A stretch of 64,000 nt of DNA, taken from positions 60,042-124,041 of the forward strand of contig NZ_WXVV01000023.1 of the NCBI RefSeq assembly GCF_013433315.1, in the 5' to 3' direction. Both the position numbers and the translations under genes were made by a program. Position 1 is the stretch's first letter. Every line of letters starts with the position of its first letter. This document shows, piece by piece, positions 1 through 7,725 of the stretch. The stretch is from Pseudomonas crudilactis. Its GTDB lineage: Bacteria; Pseudomonadota; Gammaproteobacteria; Pseudomonadales; Pseudomonadaceae. Under the pieces are notes generated by a model, which was not told the origin of the DNA, did not search any database, and saw only the letters and a program-made list of their open reading frames with translations.

Positions 1-512
1 CCCATGCGAATCGCTTCTTCCATCAGCTCGCGACCGTTGCGGAACGACTCGATGCCTTCCTGCGGAAACGCGACGATTTGCAGGTCGATGAGGTGACGGC
101 TTTCCTCGCGCACTTCGAGCATGGCTTTGAGCGCGGTGAGTTGCGGGTCGGTGACGTCGACGTGGGTGCGCACGTGCTGGATGCCGTGGGCGGCCAGCGT
201 CTGAATGGTTTTTTTCGCGCGGGTCTTGGTGTCTTCTTCGGTGATGGTGACCTTGCGCTCGCCCCAGCACTCGATGCCTTCGAACAGCGTGCCGCTCATG
301 TTCCAGCGCGGCTCGCCGGCGGTGAGGGTGGCGTCGAGGTGAATGTGCGGTTCGACGAAGGGCGGCACCACCAGATTGCCGCCGGCGTCGAGGTCATCCG
401 GGCCGAGTGTCGGCGCTTCGGTCTGGCGGGCGATGTTGCGGATCAGACCGTCTTCAAGGTGCAATTCGTGCAAACCTTCCTGGTTGCGCAAACGGGCGTT
501 GATGATGTGCAT
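1..512 (-). CDS. codA: Cytosine deaminase, N-terminal part (runs off window)
   Basis: Hydrolyses cytosine to uracil and ammonia in the cytoplasm. Only the first 170 codons are present; the 3' end lies left of base 1. The translation begins MHIINARLRNQEGLHEL and carries the metal-site motif FVEPHIHLD of the amidohydrolase superfamily at about residues 53-61, followed by the CodA-like stretch TAGEPRWNMSGTLFEGIE. The start ATG lies 16 bases downstream of the stop of the cytosine permease gene, so the two form a codBA operon. The plus-strand open frames over this region are shadows. Identification is by recognisable CodA sequence; the rest of the active site is outside the window. Confidence 0.9.
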   Translation of the reverse strand, partial: MHIINARLRNQEGLHELHLEDGLIRNIARQTEAPTLGPDDLDAGGNLVVPPFVEPHIHLDATLTAGEPRWNMSGTLFEGIECWGERKVTITEEDTKTRAKKTIQTLAAHGIQHVRTHVDVTDPQLTALKAMLEVREESRHLIDLQIVAFPQEGIESFRNGRELMEEAIRM

Positions 513-528
513 CAGGCGAATCCTTTTT

Positions 529-1800
529 TTATAGGTCTTGTAGTGGCGCGGTCGCGCTGCGAGCGCCGAGCACGCCGGTGACGATGACATACGTTAGCGC
601 GGCAGCGGCGATGCCTACCAGCGGCGCGATCCACGGCGAGCTGAACGCGGCGATGGTGCCGACCGCATAGGCCCCGAGCCCCGGCCAGTTGAACGCCGGC
701 AACCGTGCGTCGGCCAGACGCGGATAGTGCCCGCGCCAGCGGTAGAAAAAGTCGGCCATGATCACCCCGCCAATCGGTGGAATCACCGTGCCGAGCAGAA
801 TCAGATATGGCACGAGCATGTCGTACATGCCCAGCAGAGCGAGCAGGGTGCCGATCACCGCGCCGGCGAGGGTCACGGTTTTACGCCGACCGGTGCGCAG
901 CAGGTTGCAACCGGCGACGGCGAAGTTGTAGATGGTGTTGTCCTGAGTGCTCCAGATGTTCAGCAACAGCATGGCCATCGCGGCCATGGCGAAACCTTGC
1001 AACAGCAGCACTTCAACCACGTCCGGTTGCTGATAGACGATGGCGCCGTACGCGCCGATCAGCACCATCAGGCCATTGCCGATGAAGAAACCGATCAGGC
1101 TGGCCAGCACTGCGACCCGGGCCGAGCGTGAGAAACGCGTCCAGTTGGTCGCTTGCGTCGCGCCGCTGACGAAGGTGCCGAACACCAGGGTGATCGCGGT
1201 CGACCAGTCCAGCGAACCGCTCGGCACCACGCTGAGCAAACCTTCGAAACCGCCGACTTTCACCGTCGCCACCCACATCGATAGCATCAGCAGCAACATC
1301 ATCGCTGGCACGGCGATGTACGACAGAATTTCCAGCCCGCGATAACCGACATAGGCCGTGGCGCAGAACAGCAGGCCGAACAGCACCATCAGGCCGAGCA
1401 CCGTGCCTTCGTCGAGATCGAAATATTTACCGATCACAACGGCAGCCGTCGCCGTGCCCCAGGCATACCAGCCGATCTGGGTGAAACCAAGGATCAGGTC
1501 ACTGAGCTTGCTGCCGACTTCGCCGAAACAGAAACGGCCCATCAGTACCGAGTTGAGGCCGCTTTTGAAGGCGATGTAGCCCAGTCCTGCCGCATACAAA
1601 CCCAGCAGCAGGTTGCCGACGACGATCACCGCCATCATCTCGCCGAAACTGAACGCCACGCCGAGCTTGCCGCCGGCAAACATGGTCGCGGTGAAAAACG
1701 TGAAACCGAGCAAGACCATGGCCGTGGAGGCCAGACCTTTGCGTGCATGCATCGGCACTTCGCTGAGGGGGTAATCGTTGCCGGGATCGTTCTGCGTCAT
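529..1800 (-). CDS. codB: Cytosine permease (NCS1 family)
   Basis: Imports cytosine across the inner membrane, probably with a cation. The 423-residue length and about 12 hydrophobic segments fit the NCS1 nucleobase permeases. The N-terminus (DYPLSEVPMHARKGLAS, then the first membrane helix with TFFTATMFAGGKLG) is typical of CodB. It is the first gene of a codBA operon, with codA only 16 bases downstream. The gene starts with ATG preceded by a purine-rich stretch. An imperfection-free 33-base inverted repeat lies about 140 bases upstream, in the gap to the next gene. Confidence 0.93.
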   Translation of the reverse strand: MTQNDPGNDYPLSEVPMHARKGLASTAMVLLGFTFFTATMFAGGKLGVAFSFGEMMAVIVVGNLLLGLYAAGLGYIAFKSGLNSVLMGRFCFGEVGSKLSDLILGFTQIGWYAWGTATAAVVIGKYFDLDEGTVLGLMVLFGLLFCATAYVGYRGLEILSYIAVPAMMLLLMLSMWVATVKVGGFEGLLSVVPSGSLDWSTAITLVFGTFVSGATQATNWTRFSRSARVAVLASLIGFFIGNGLMVLIGAYGAIVYQQPDVVEVLLLQGFAMAAMAMLLLNIWSTQDNTIYNFAVAGCNLLRTGRRKTVTLAGAVIGTLLALLGMYDMLVPYLILLGTVIPPIGGVIMADFFYRWRGHYPRLADARLPAFNWPGLGAYAVGTIAAFSSPWIAPLVGIAAAALTYVIVTGVLGARSATAPLQDL

Positions 1801-1940
1801 GGGGCGGTCCTTGCTGGAATAGAGGAGACGCGGGGGAGGGTTGCAGTGGTCGTGCCAAACGCCGGATGGCGCGGGTTATGTATAGACGAGTCGCGTCGGC
1901 AAGCGCGAAAACAGTGCACCTGAATACACCGGAGCCCCAA

Positions 1941-2024
1941 TGTAGGAGCTGCCGAAGGCTGCGATCTTTTGATCTTGTTTTAAAAAGCAAAATCAAAAGA
2001 TCGCAGCCTTCGGCAGCTCCTACA
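1941..2024. repeat. Long perfect inverted repeat, REP-like intergenic hairpin
   Basis: Two 33-base arms (1941-1973 and 1992-2024) are perfect reverse complements, beginning TGTAGGAGCTGCCGAAGGCT. They are separated by an 18-base AT-rich loop. A half copy of the same element occurs at about 16504-16539 (GATCGCAGCCTGCGGCAGCT), so this is a dispersed family. It sits between the codB 5' end and the 3' end of the next minus-strand gene, where it could act as a terminator or mRNA-stabilising hairpin. Confidence 0.85.
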
Positions 2025-2041
2025 GGTGGATAGGTGTTGGC

Positions 2042-2854
2042 TCAGAGGAAGCGCAGCAGGGCGGCGACGATGGCTTCGGGGGCGTCTTCCTGGACGAGAT
2101 GACCGGCGTTGGCAATCGGGTGGAATCGTGACCCCGGGATCATTTGCTGTAACGCACGGCCACGTTCGATGGGTATCCACTGATCGTCTTCACCCCAGAG
2201 AATCTGCACCGGGCAGCGGATCGTCGGGTACAGCGGTTCGGCCTCGCGGGTGTAGCGCTCGTCCATCTGCGCAATCTGCCGATAGAACGCCGCTTGTCCC
2301 GGATCGCCGAGCCACGGTTGCACGTAGGGAGCGAGTTCGTCGTCAGGAATATCCCGGTGAATCGCCCCGCGAATATAGGTTGGCACGATGGCGCGCTGGA
2401 TGTAATCGGGCAGGCCACTGAACGCCGCTTCATGCTGACGTACATGTTGCACGAACGGCGAACCCCACGGCGTCAGCGCCACCGGATCGATCAGCGTCAG
2501 GCTGCGGTAATCCTTGCCGTTGAGCAGGTGTGCGCGCAGCACGGTGGCGCCGCCGAAGTCATGAGCGACGACGTCGGGGTTTGCAATATTCCAATGCTCG
2601 AGCAACTGCGCCAGCAGTTGGTTTTGCACGCCGAGGGAGACGTCGGCGTCGGGTTGCTCGGAGCGCCCGTAGCCCAGCAGATCGAAGTAATGCACGCGAT
2701 GCGTGGCGAAAAAATGCGGCGCGATCCGATGCCATACGTACGACGAAAACGGCGTGCCATGCACGAACACCAGCGGCGGGCCGTCGCCGCGCACGGCGTA
2801 ACGAATGTGGTGCCCGTTGAAGTCAAAGACCTGATCCAGCAGCCAGTCTGTCAT
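2042..2854 (-). CDS. Alpha/beta-fold hydrolase (haloalkane dehalogenase/epoxide hydrolase-like)
   Basis: A 270-residue cytoplasmic alpha/beta hydrolase. The oxyanion motif HGTPFSS is at about residue 32. The nucleophile elbow reads AHDFGG with Asp99 in place of Ser, the pattern of haloalkane dehalogenases, fluoroacetate dehalogenases and epoxide hydrolases. The acid region WGEDDQW and the catalytic His252 in NAGHLVQED follow. The ATG giving MTDWLLDQVF is preferred over a frame extension of 10 residues. Substrate cannot be told from sequence; no halide or epoxide pathway genes lie nearby. A queD terminator separates it from the upstream gene. Confidence 0.8.
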   Translation of the reverse strand: MTDWLLDQVFDFNGHHIRYAVRGDGPPLVFVHGTPFSSYVWHRIAPHFFATHRVHYFDLLGYGRSEQPDADVSLGVQNQLLAQLLEHWNIANPDVVAHDFGGATVLRAHLLNGKDYRSLTLIDPVALTPWGSPFVQHVRQHEAAFSGLPDYIQRAIVPTYIRGAIHRDIPDDELAPYVQPWLGDPGQAAFYRQIAQMDERYTREAEPLYPTIRCPVQILWGEDDQWIPIERGRALQQMIPGSRFHPIANAGHLVQEDAPEAIVAALLRFL

Positions 2855-2901
2855 GGGCCTGTCCTCTTGGCGGGTGGGAGCCAAAAAGCATAGGCGTAAA
2901 A

Positions 2902-2922
2902 AAACAGCCGTGAAGGCTGTTT
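2902..2922 (-). terminator. Rho-independent terminator downstream of queD
   Basis: The arms AAACAGCC (2902-2909) and GGCTGTTT (2915-2922) form a hairpin. On the minus strand it is followed by a T tract (the A run at about 2898-2904), so it terminates transcription coming from queD before the hydrolase gene. Confidence 0.75.
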
Positions 2923-2950
2923 ATTCATTCACTGACACGCCGCCTATCCC

Positions 2951-3039
2951 TGTGGGAGCGAGCTTGCTCGCGAAGGCATTGTGTCAGTCAATATTTATTT
3001 CACTTGCAAACCGCATTCGCGAGCAAGCTCGCTCCCACA
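2951..3039. repeat. REP doublet (REPIN), TTG subtype
   Basis: Inverted pair of REP sequences, 89 bases overall: TGTGGGAGCGAGCTTGCTCG at the left and its reverse complement at the right. It lies between queD and the hydrolase. It belongs to the CTTG/CAAG subtype described in the findings. Confidence 0.92.
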
Positions 3040-3061
3040 ATGGTCTTCAGTAATCTCTGCA

Positions 3062-3418
3062 TTACTCACCGCGATAGATGCAACCGCTGGTGCACGTCTC
3101 GTGAATCCGGATCGCGCTCAATTCCGGCAGCAACGGCTTCATTTCATTCCAGATGAATTTGGCCAGCACTTCGCTGGTCGGGTTTTCCAGGCCGGGAATG
3201 TCATTCAGATAGTTGTGATCGAGACGCTCGTACAGCGGCTTGAAGATCGCTTTGATCTCGGAGAAATCGCGGATCCAGCCGGTGTGCGGATCGAGGTCGC
3301 CGCTGAGGTGAAGCGCCACTTTGAACGAGTGACCGTGCAGACGTCCGCACTTGTGGCCGTCCGGGACGTGCGGCAGGCGGTGGGCGGATTCGAAAGTAAA
3401 TTCCTTGAAGATTTCCAC
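3062..3418 (-). CDS. queD: 6-carboxytetrahydropterin synthase QueD
   Basis: Converts 7,8-dihydroneopterin triphosphate to 6-carboxytetrahydropterin in queuosine (preQ0) biosynthesis. At 118 residues it has the usual QueD length. Zinc-ligand histidines are visible at His13 (FESAHRL), His28 and His30 (RLHGHSF), with the catalytic Cys24 in HKCGR. The DHNYLND and IRIHETCTSGC motifs near the C-terminus complete the active site. The start is GTG; no better ATG is available upstream in frame. No other que gene is in the window. A terminator hairpin at 2902-2922 ends the transcript. Confidence 0.95.
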   Translation of the reverse strand: MEIFKEFTFESAHRLPHVPDGHKCGRLHGHSFKVALHLSGDLDPHTGWIRDFSEIKAIFKPLYERLDHNYLNDIPGLENPTSEVLAKFIWNEMKPLLPELSAIRIHETCTSGCIYRGE

Positions 3419-3503
3419 GGTATTTTCGGCTCTGTTCAGATGGTGTTCGCCGCAGCGATTCGGGCAGGCGGCGAGTTTACCAGCTTGTGTTTGGCCGTGC
3501 TGA

Positions 3504-4583
3504 CTAAAGGGTCAGCAAGCGCTCGGCGAGGCGACCATTGGCAGTCAGTTCAAGGAATTCGTCGCCGAGGCGGCGGCTCTCTTCCATCGCCGCGTGCCAG
3601 TATTTCTGCCGGCCCGGCGCATCCCCCATAAAGCGCTTGAAGTCATTGCGGTCGGGCAGTTTGCCGAAGGGAAGGCGCGCCAGATACTCCTTCGACGGCG
3701 CGAGCAACAGCACGTCCTGCAGGCGCTCCACCGAGGCCTTGCGCCACGGCAGGGTCTTGTCGAACCAGCCGGGAATCACCCGATCAGTGAAGTGCGGATA
3801 GAGCACGATGCCGTCACCGCTGTAGGGCAGGTCCAGATGATAGTCGAGCAGACCACCGTCGCGGAAAGTGCCGGCACCGGCGCCCGGCAGGTCGCGCACA
3901 CCTTCCATGACCATCGGTATCGACCCCGAGGCCAATAACGCTTGGCGCAGATTGCCGGCATTCAGCGCAACGAAGCGTGACGGGAAATCGTTCATCGCAT
4001 TGACCGGTGGGGCCAGACGCGGGTCGTGGATGATCAGCCGTTCGAAGTGCCGCGACAGCCGTGCGCGGCCGCGCAGGTTGTCGGCGATCACCGAGCCCAG
4101 CGCCAGACCCAAGCGCCCGCGATGATCATCGGCCAGACGCCCCTGACTTTTCACCACCATGATGTTCAGACGGTAATGCGCGTTATCGAGGATGCTCGCG
4201 TCGCGGCCATCGAGCAGGTCATTGAGCATGCGCTGCGAGCTCTGACTGATCTCGGCCATGGTCACGCCTTTGTTGAAGTTCTGCTCGGCGTACAGATGGC
4301 CAAGACGGCGGATGCCTTCGGCGGCGTCCGGCAAACAGGCACTGGCGAAGCGCCAGGAACCAACCGAGGCGCCAATCAGCGAGCGCTCACGCGGTGCGCT
4401 CGGCAGCCATTCGCCGAACAATGCCAGATCCAGCCCCTGAATCCCCAACGCCTTTGGCCCACCGGCAGCGCCGGGCAGGGTGCCGACGTCGGCGGCATCC
4501 AGGCCTTGCGCACGAATACGCGCCATCGCGCGTGGGCCGGCCTTGAGGGTGAGGGCGGGGAATTTGATGTGGATGGCGGTCAT
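3504..4583 (-). CDS. Patatin-like phospholipase family protein
   Basis: Predicted serine lipid acyl hydrolase of 359 residues. The nucleophile elbow GASVGSW places Ser73 in a GxSxG motif, and the partner Asp lies in DGGLLDYH at about residue 239. Together these form the Ser-Asp dyad of patatins. The expected oxyanion loop is represented by the glycine-rich GAAGGPKALG at about 38-47. No signal peptide is visible. The ATG at 4583 (MTAIHIKF) is preferred over a TTG seven codons upstream. It stands between queD and a REP doublet and has no obvious operon partner. The natural substrate is unknown. Confidence 0.8.
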   Translation of the reverse strand: MTAIHIKFPALTLKAGPRAMARIRAQGLDAADVGTLPGAAGGPKALGIQGLDLALFGEWLPSAPRERSLIGASVGSWRFASACLPDAAEGIRRLGHLYAEQNFNKGVTMAEISQSSQRMLNDLLDGRDASILDNAHYRLNIMVVKSQGRLADDHRGRLGLALGSVIADNLRGRARLSRHFERLIIHDPRLAPPVNAMNDFPSRFVALNAGNLRQALLASGSIPMVMEGVRDLPGAGAGTFRDGGLLDYHLDLPYSGDGIVLYPHFTDRVIPGWFDKTLPWRKASVERLQDVLLLAPSKEYLARLPFGKLPDRNDFKRFMGDAPGRQKYWHAAMEESRRLGDEFLELTANGRLAERLLTL

Positions 4584-4633
4584 ACCGGTCTCGATCGTTA
4601 GCAAGCGAAGGATTATAGAACGATGATGTCCCC

Positions 4634-4722
4634 TGTGGGAGCGAGCTTGTTCGCGAAAGCGTAGGGTCAGTCAACGATGATGTGTCTGATACACCGCATT
4701 CGCGAGCAAGCTCGCTCCCACA
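4634..4722. repeat. REP doublet (REPIN), TTG subtype
   Basis: Inverted REP pair, 89 bases. The left arm reads AGCTTGTTCGCG and so has one mismatch to the right arm, which carries GAGCAAGCTCG. It lies between the divergent patatin-like gene and the PepSY operon. Confidence 0.9.
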
Positions 4723-4827
4723 GGGGGGCCTATGTTGAGCTGGGGCAATGATGGCAATTCAGTTTCAGTTAAGTTCATCCCGCTAAGGTGCCCACCGTGA
4801 AGCAACACATAAAAATACGGAGACACC

Positions 4828-5136
4828 ATGAAAACCCTGACTGCCCTGTCCATTGCCTCGATCATCGGTTTCACTGCCAGCCTCGCCCACGCCCGCGATC
4901 TCGGCCCTGACGAAGCCCTGCGTCTGCGCGACGCTGGTACTATCGTCTCCTTCGAGAAGCTCAACGCCACCGCGTTGGCCAAACACCCGGGTTCGACGAT
5001 CACCGACACCGAGCTGGAAGAGCAGTATGGCAAGTACATCTACCAGATCGAAATGCGCGATCCGCAGGGGCAGGAGTGGGATCTGGAATTAGACGCGGTG
5101 ACTGGGCAGGTTCTCAAGGATCATCAGGATACGTAA
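4828..5136 (+). CDS. Periplasmic PepSY domain protein, first of a pair
   Basis: A 102-residue exported protein. A signal peptide (MKTLTALSIASIIGF, cleavage after about Ala22) precedes one PepSY domain with the signature EEQYGKYIYQIEMRD. PepSY proteins are small periplasmic inhibitors or sensors often found next to two-component systems. It is the first gene of a four-gene operon: its TAA overlaps the next ATG by one base. GGAG precedes the ATG. It shares the stretch RDLGPDEAL with the next gene, so the two are tandem duplicates. Confidence 0.88.
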   Translation: MKTLTALSIASIIGFTASLAHARDLGPDEALRLRDAGTIVSFEKLNATALAKHPGSTITDTELEEQYGKYIYQIEMRDPQGQEWDLELDAVTGQVLKDHQDT

Positions 5137-5447
5137 TGAAGGTTAATGTTCGCGCCACTCGCCGCACGGCGTTGGCGCTGGTGATGTGTTGCTCGACGGC
5201 GATGGCCCGCGACCTCGGTCCGGACGAAGCCCTGAATCTGCGCAAGCAGGGCGTGATCCTGCCGCTGGAGCAAGTGCTGCAGCAGGCGATGGACCGCTAT
5301 CCCGGCGCAAAACTGCTGGAAGTCGAGCTGGAAGAAAAACACGACGTCTACATTTATGAAGTCGAGTTGCTGACCGTCGAAGGTGTCGCCCGTGAGCTGC
5401 ACTTGAAGGCCGATACCGGCGAACTTGTGAAAGACAAGGAAGATTGA
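5136..5447 (+). CDS. Periplasmic PepSY domain protein, second of a pair
   Basis: A 103-residue paralogue of the preceding gene. It has a signal peptide (MKVNVRATRRTALALV, cleavage near AMA-RD), the same RDLGPDEAL start to the mature part and a PepSY core with EEKHDVYIYEVELL. The start ATG overlaps the upstream stop (TAATG). A response regulator follows after three bases. The arrangement suggests that both PepSY proteins feed into or modulate the sensor kinase; this is inference from gene order. Confidence 0.87.
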   Translation: MKVNVRATRRTALALVMCCSTAMARDLGPDEALNLRKQGVILPLEQVLQQAMDRYPGAKLLEVELEEKHDVYIYEVELLTVEGVARELHLKADTGELVKDKED

Positions 5448-5450
5448 TCG

Positions 5451-6119
5451 ATGCGTTTGCTATTGGTGGAAGACCATGTACCGCTGGCCGACGAACTGCT
5501 CGCCGGCCTGCAACGCCAAGGCTACGCTGTGGATTGGCTGGCGGACGGTCGTGATGCGCTGTATCAGGGCAGCAGTGAGCCCTATGACCTGATCATTCTC
5601 GACCTCGGCCTGCCCGGCGTGCCGGGGCTTGAAGTGCTGGCGCAGTGGCGCGCCGGCGGTCTGGCGATCCCGGTGCTGATCCTCACGGCGCGCGATTCCT
5701 GGGCCGAGCGCATCGAAGGCCTGAAGGCCGGCGCCGATGATTACCTGACCAAACCGTTCCACCCCGAAGAGCTGCAACTGCGCATTCAATCGCTGTTGCG
5801 CCGCTCCAAAGGCCAGTCCAATCAGCCGACATTGCAGGCTGCCGGACTGCATCTGGACGAGGGCCGCCAGTGTGTGGTGCGCGACGGTGCCGACATTCAA
5901 CTGACCGCCGCCGAATTCCGCCTGTTGCGCTATTTCATGCTGCACCCGGAGCAGATCCTCTCCAAAAGCCACCTCGCCGAACACCTCTACGATGGTGAGA
6001 CCGAGCGCGATTCCAACGTCCTCGAAGTGCATGTCAATCACCTGCGGCGCAAGCTCGGCAAAAGCGTGATCGAAACCCGTCGCGGTCAGGGTTACCTGTT
6101 TGGCGGACAAGCTTCGTGA
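5451..6119 (+). CDS. OmpR/PhoB-family response regulator
   Basis: A 222-residue DNA-binding response regulator. The receiver domain (about 1-115) has the acidic pair Glu7-Asp8, the phosphoacceptor Asp51 in LILDLGLPG, Thr in LILTARD and Lys in YLTKPF. The C-terminal winged-helix domain (about 130-218) contains HVNHLRRKLG and the terminal TRRGQGYLF typical of OmpR/PhoP proteins. The stop overlaps the GTG start of the kinase gene by four bases, so the two are translationally coupled. The closest familiar type is PhoP/QseB; the signal is not known. Confidence 0.93.
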   Translation: MRLLLVEDHVPLADELLAGLQRQGYAVDWLADGRDALYQGSSEPYDLIILDLGLPGVPGLEVLAQWRAGGLAIPVLILTARDSWAERIEGLKAGADDYLTKPFHPEELQLRIQSLLRRSKGQSNQPTLQAAGLHLDEGRQCVVRDGADIQLTAAEFRLLRYFMLHPEQILSKSHLAEHLYDGETERDSNVLEVHVNHLRRKLGKSVIETRRGQGYLFGGQAS

Positions 6120-7429
6120 GGTCGATCCAGCGCCGCTTGAGCCTGGGTTTGATCAGCGTGATGGTGGTCGTCGGTGTGGTGGTCGCGCAAACCAGCCTGT
6201 GGTTGTTCGAAGTGGGTTTACAGCGTTATCTCGAAGCCGGTCTGCGCAACGACAGCGAAAGTCTATTGGTGGCGCTGGTGCGTGGCCCGCAGGGTTTGCA
6301 ATTGGATGAGCGGCATTTGTCGCCGGCCTATCAGCGACCGTTTTCCGGGCATTATTTCCGCATCGATTTCGCCGACAGCCATTGGCGTTCGCGCTCGCTG
6401 TGGGATCAGGATCTGCCGTTGCTTGACCATCCCGGTCTGCACAGCAATCTGCAACTGGGCCCGGACGGCCAGCAATTGCTGGTGCTGCGTTCGGACTATC
6501 GACGCTTGGGTCAGTCGATCTCGATCAGCGTCGCCCAGGATTACACGCCCGTGCGCGAGAGCTTTCAGCGCATGCGCCAGATCGGCCTCGGCCTCGGTCT
6601 GGCGGCGTTGCTGTTGATTCTGTTCTTGCAGCGCTTGACCGTGCGCCGTGCGTTGAAACCGCTGGAAAGGGCTCGCGAACAGATCGCGCAATTGCAGCAG
6701 GGCCAGCGTTCACAGCTGGATGATCAGGTGCCGGTGGAGCTGGAGCCATTGGTGGCGCAGATCAACCATTTGCTCGCACACACCGAAGACAGCCTCAAGC
6801 GCTCACGCAATGCCTTGGGCAACTTGGGACACGCCTTGAAAACGCCGTTGGCGGTGTTGTTGAGCTTGGCCTCAAGCGAAAAACTCGATGCTCATCCAGA
6901 GTTGCGCAAGGTGCTCAAGGAACAGCTGGAGCAGGTGCAGCAGCGGCTCAATCGTGAATTGAACCGTGCGCGACTGTCCGGGGATGCGTTACCGGGCGCG
7001 CTGTTTGATTGCGATGCGGAACTGCCGGGGTTGCTCGCCACGTTGAACATGATTCATGGCGAGCATCTGGCCTTGAGTTATGTCGCGCCGGCGGGGTTGC
7101 AACTGCCGTGGGATCGGGAGGATTTGCTCGAGTTGCTCGGCAATCTTTTGGACAACGCTTGCAAGTGGGCGGATGCCGAGGTGCGCCTCAGCGTGATCGA
7201 GCGCGCGGATGGCTTTGCCCTGAGCGTGGAAGATGACGGCCCGGGGATTCCCGAAGAACAGCGCACTGAGGTGTTCAGCCGGGGGACGCGGCTGGATGAG
7301 CAGACCCACGGGCATGGCCTGGGGCTGGGGATTGTCCGCGACATTGTCGAGACCTGGGGCGGGTTGCTGGTGTTGGGCGAGAGTGAGTGGGGCGGGTTGA
7401 AGGTGGTGATCGAGTTGCCTCGGCGGTGA
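6116..7429 (+). CDS. PhoQ-like sensor histidine kinase
   Basis: A 437-residue inner-membrane kinase partnered with the preceding regulator. The first membrane segment is at about 8-30 and the second at about 155-172, bounding a periplasmic sensor of about 125 residues. A HAMP-like linker follows. The phosphoacceptor motif GHALKTPLAVL has Ala in place of the usual acidic residue after His, as in PhoQ (HSLKTP). The ATP-binding domain shows the N box GNLLDNACKW, the G1 box VEDDGPGIP and the G2 box HGHGLGLGI. The start is a GTG overlapping the regulator stop. Two PepSY genes upstream are the likely accessory proteins. Confidence 0.92.
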   Translation: MRSIQRRLSLGLISVMVVVGVVVAQTSLWLFEVGLQRYLEAGLRNDSESLLVALVRGPQGLQLDERHLSPAYQRPFSGHYFRIDFADSHWRSRSLWDQDLPLLDHPGLHSNLQLGPDGQQLLVLRSDYRRLGQSISISVAQDYTPVRESFQRMRQIGLGLGLAALLLILFLQRLTVRRALKPLERAREQIAQLQQGQRSQLDDQVPVELEPLVAQINHLLAHTEDSLKRSRNALGNLGHALKTPLAVLLSLASSEKLDAHPELRKVLKEQLEQVQQRLNRELNRARLSGDALPGALFDCDAELPGLLATLNMIHGEHLALSYVAPAGLQLPWDREDLLELLGNLLDNACKWADAEVRLSVIERADGFALSVEDDGPGIPEEQRTEVFSRGTRLDEQTHGHGLGLGIVRDIVETWGGLLVLGESEWGGLKVVIELPRR

Positions 7430-7440
7430 GCCTTTTAGAA

Positions 7441-7693
7441 GCCCCTCACCCTAACCCTCTCCCGGAGGGAGAGGGGACTGACCGCGTTGTTTGGGAGAGG
7501 TACGCCGACGTGAGATACCGAGTCGAGCTCAGGGTTTGAAAGCCTTCCCGTGATCTGAAATACCGAGCCGAACTCAGGTTTTGAAAGCGTTACCGGGATC
7601 TGGAAAATCGAGTCGAACTCAGGTTTTGAATGGCGTGGAGATCGGCTCCCTTTCCCCCTCGCCCCCTTGGGGGAGAGGGCTGGGGTGAGGGGG
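7441..7693. repeat. MITE-like intergenic repeat, copy 1 (with 45-bp tandem core)
   Basis: The block begins GCCCCTCACCCTAACCCTCT and ends with the related inverted sequence GAGGGCTGGGGTGAGGGG. Between the ends are an internal CTCCCGGAGGGAG palindrome and a core related to TACGCCGACGTGAGATACCG. The same architecture recurs at 13338-13517, 15887-16161 and 39961-40110. The block fills the gap between convergent genes. No gene is seen in it. Confidence 0.8.
7511..7645. repeat. Three tandem 45-bp units
   Basis: The motif CCGAGTCGAGCTCAGGGTTT starts at 7518 and recurs in diverged form at 7563 and 7608, an exact 45-base period. The units are imperfect and lie inside MITE-like copy 1. They are not separated by unique spacers, so this is not a CRISPR array. 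Confidence 0.8.
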
Positions 7694-7725
7694 TAAGGAT
7701 TTACCTGACACCCTCCAATCTTGAA

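Noticed and set aside
78..581. Plus-strand open frames over the left end
   Set aside because: They lie opposite the recognisable cytosine deaminase sequence and show no family features.
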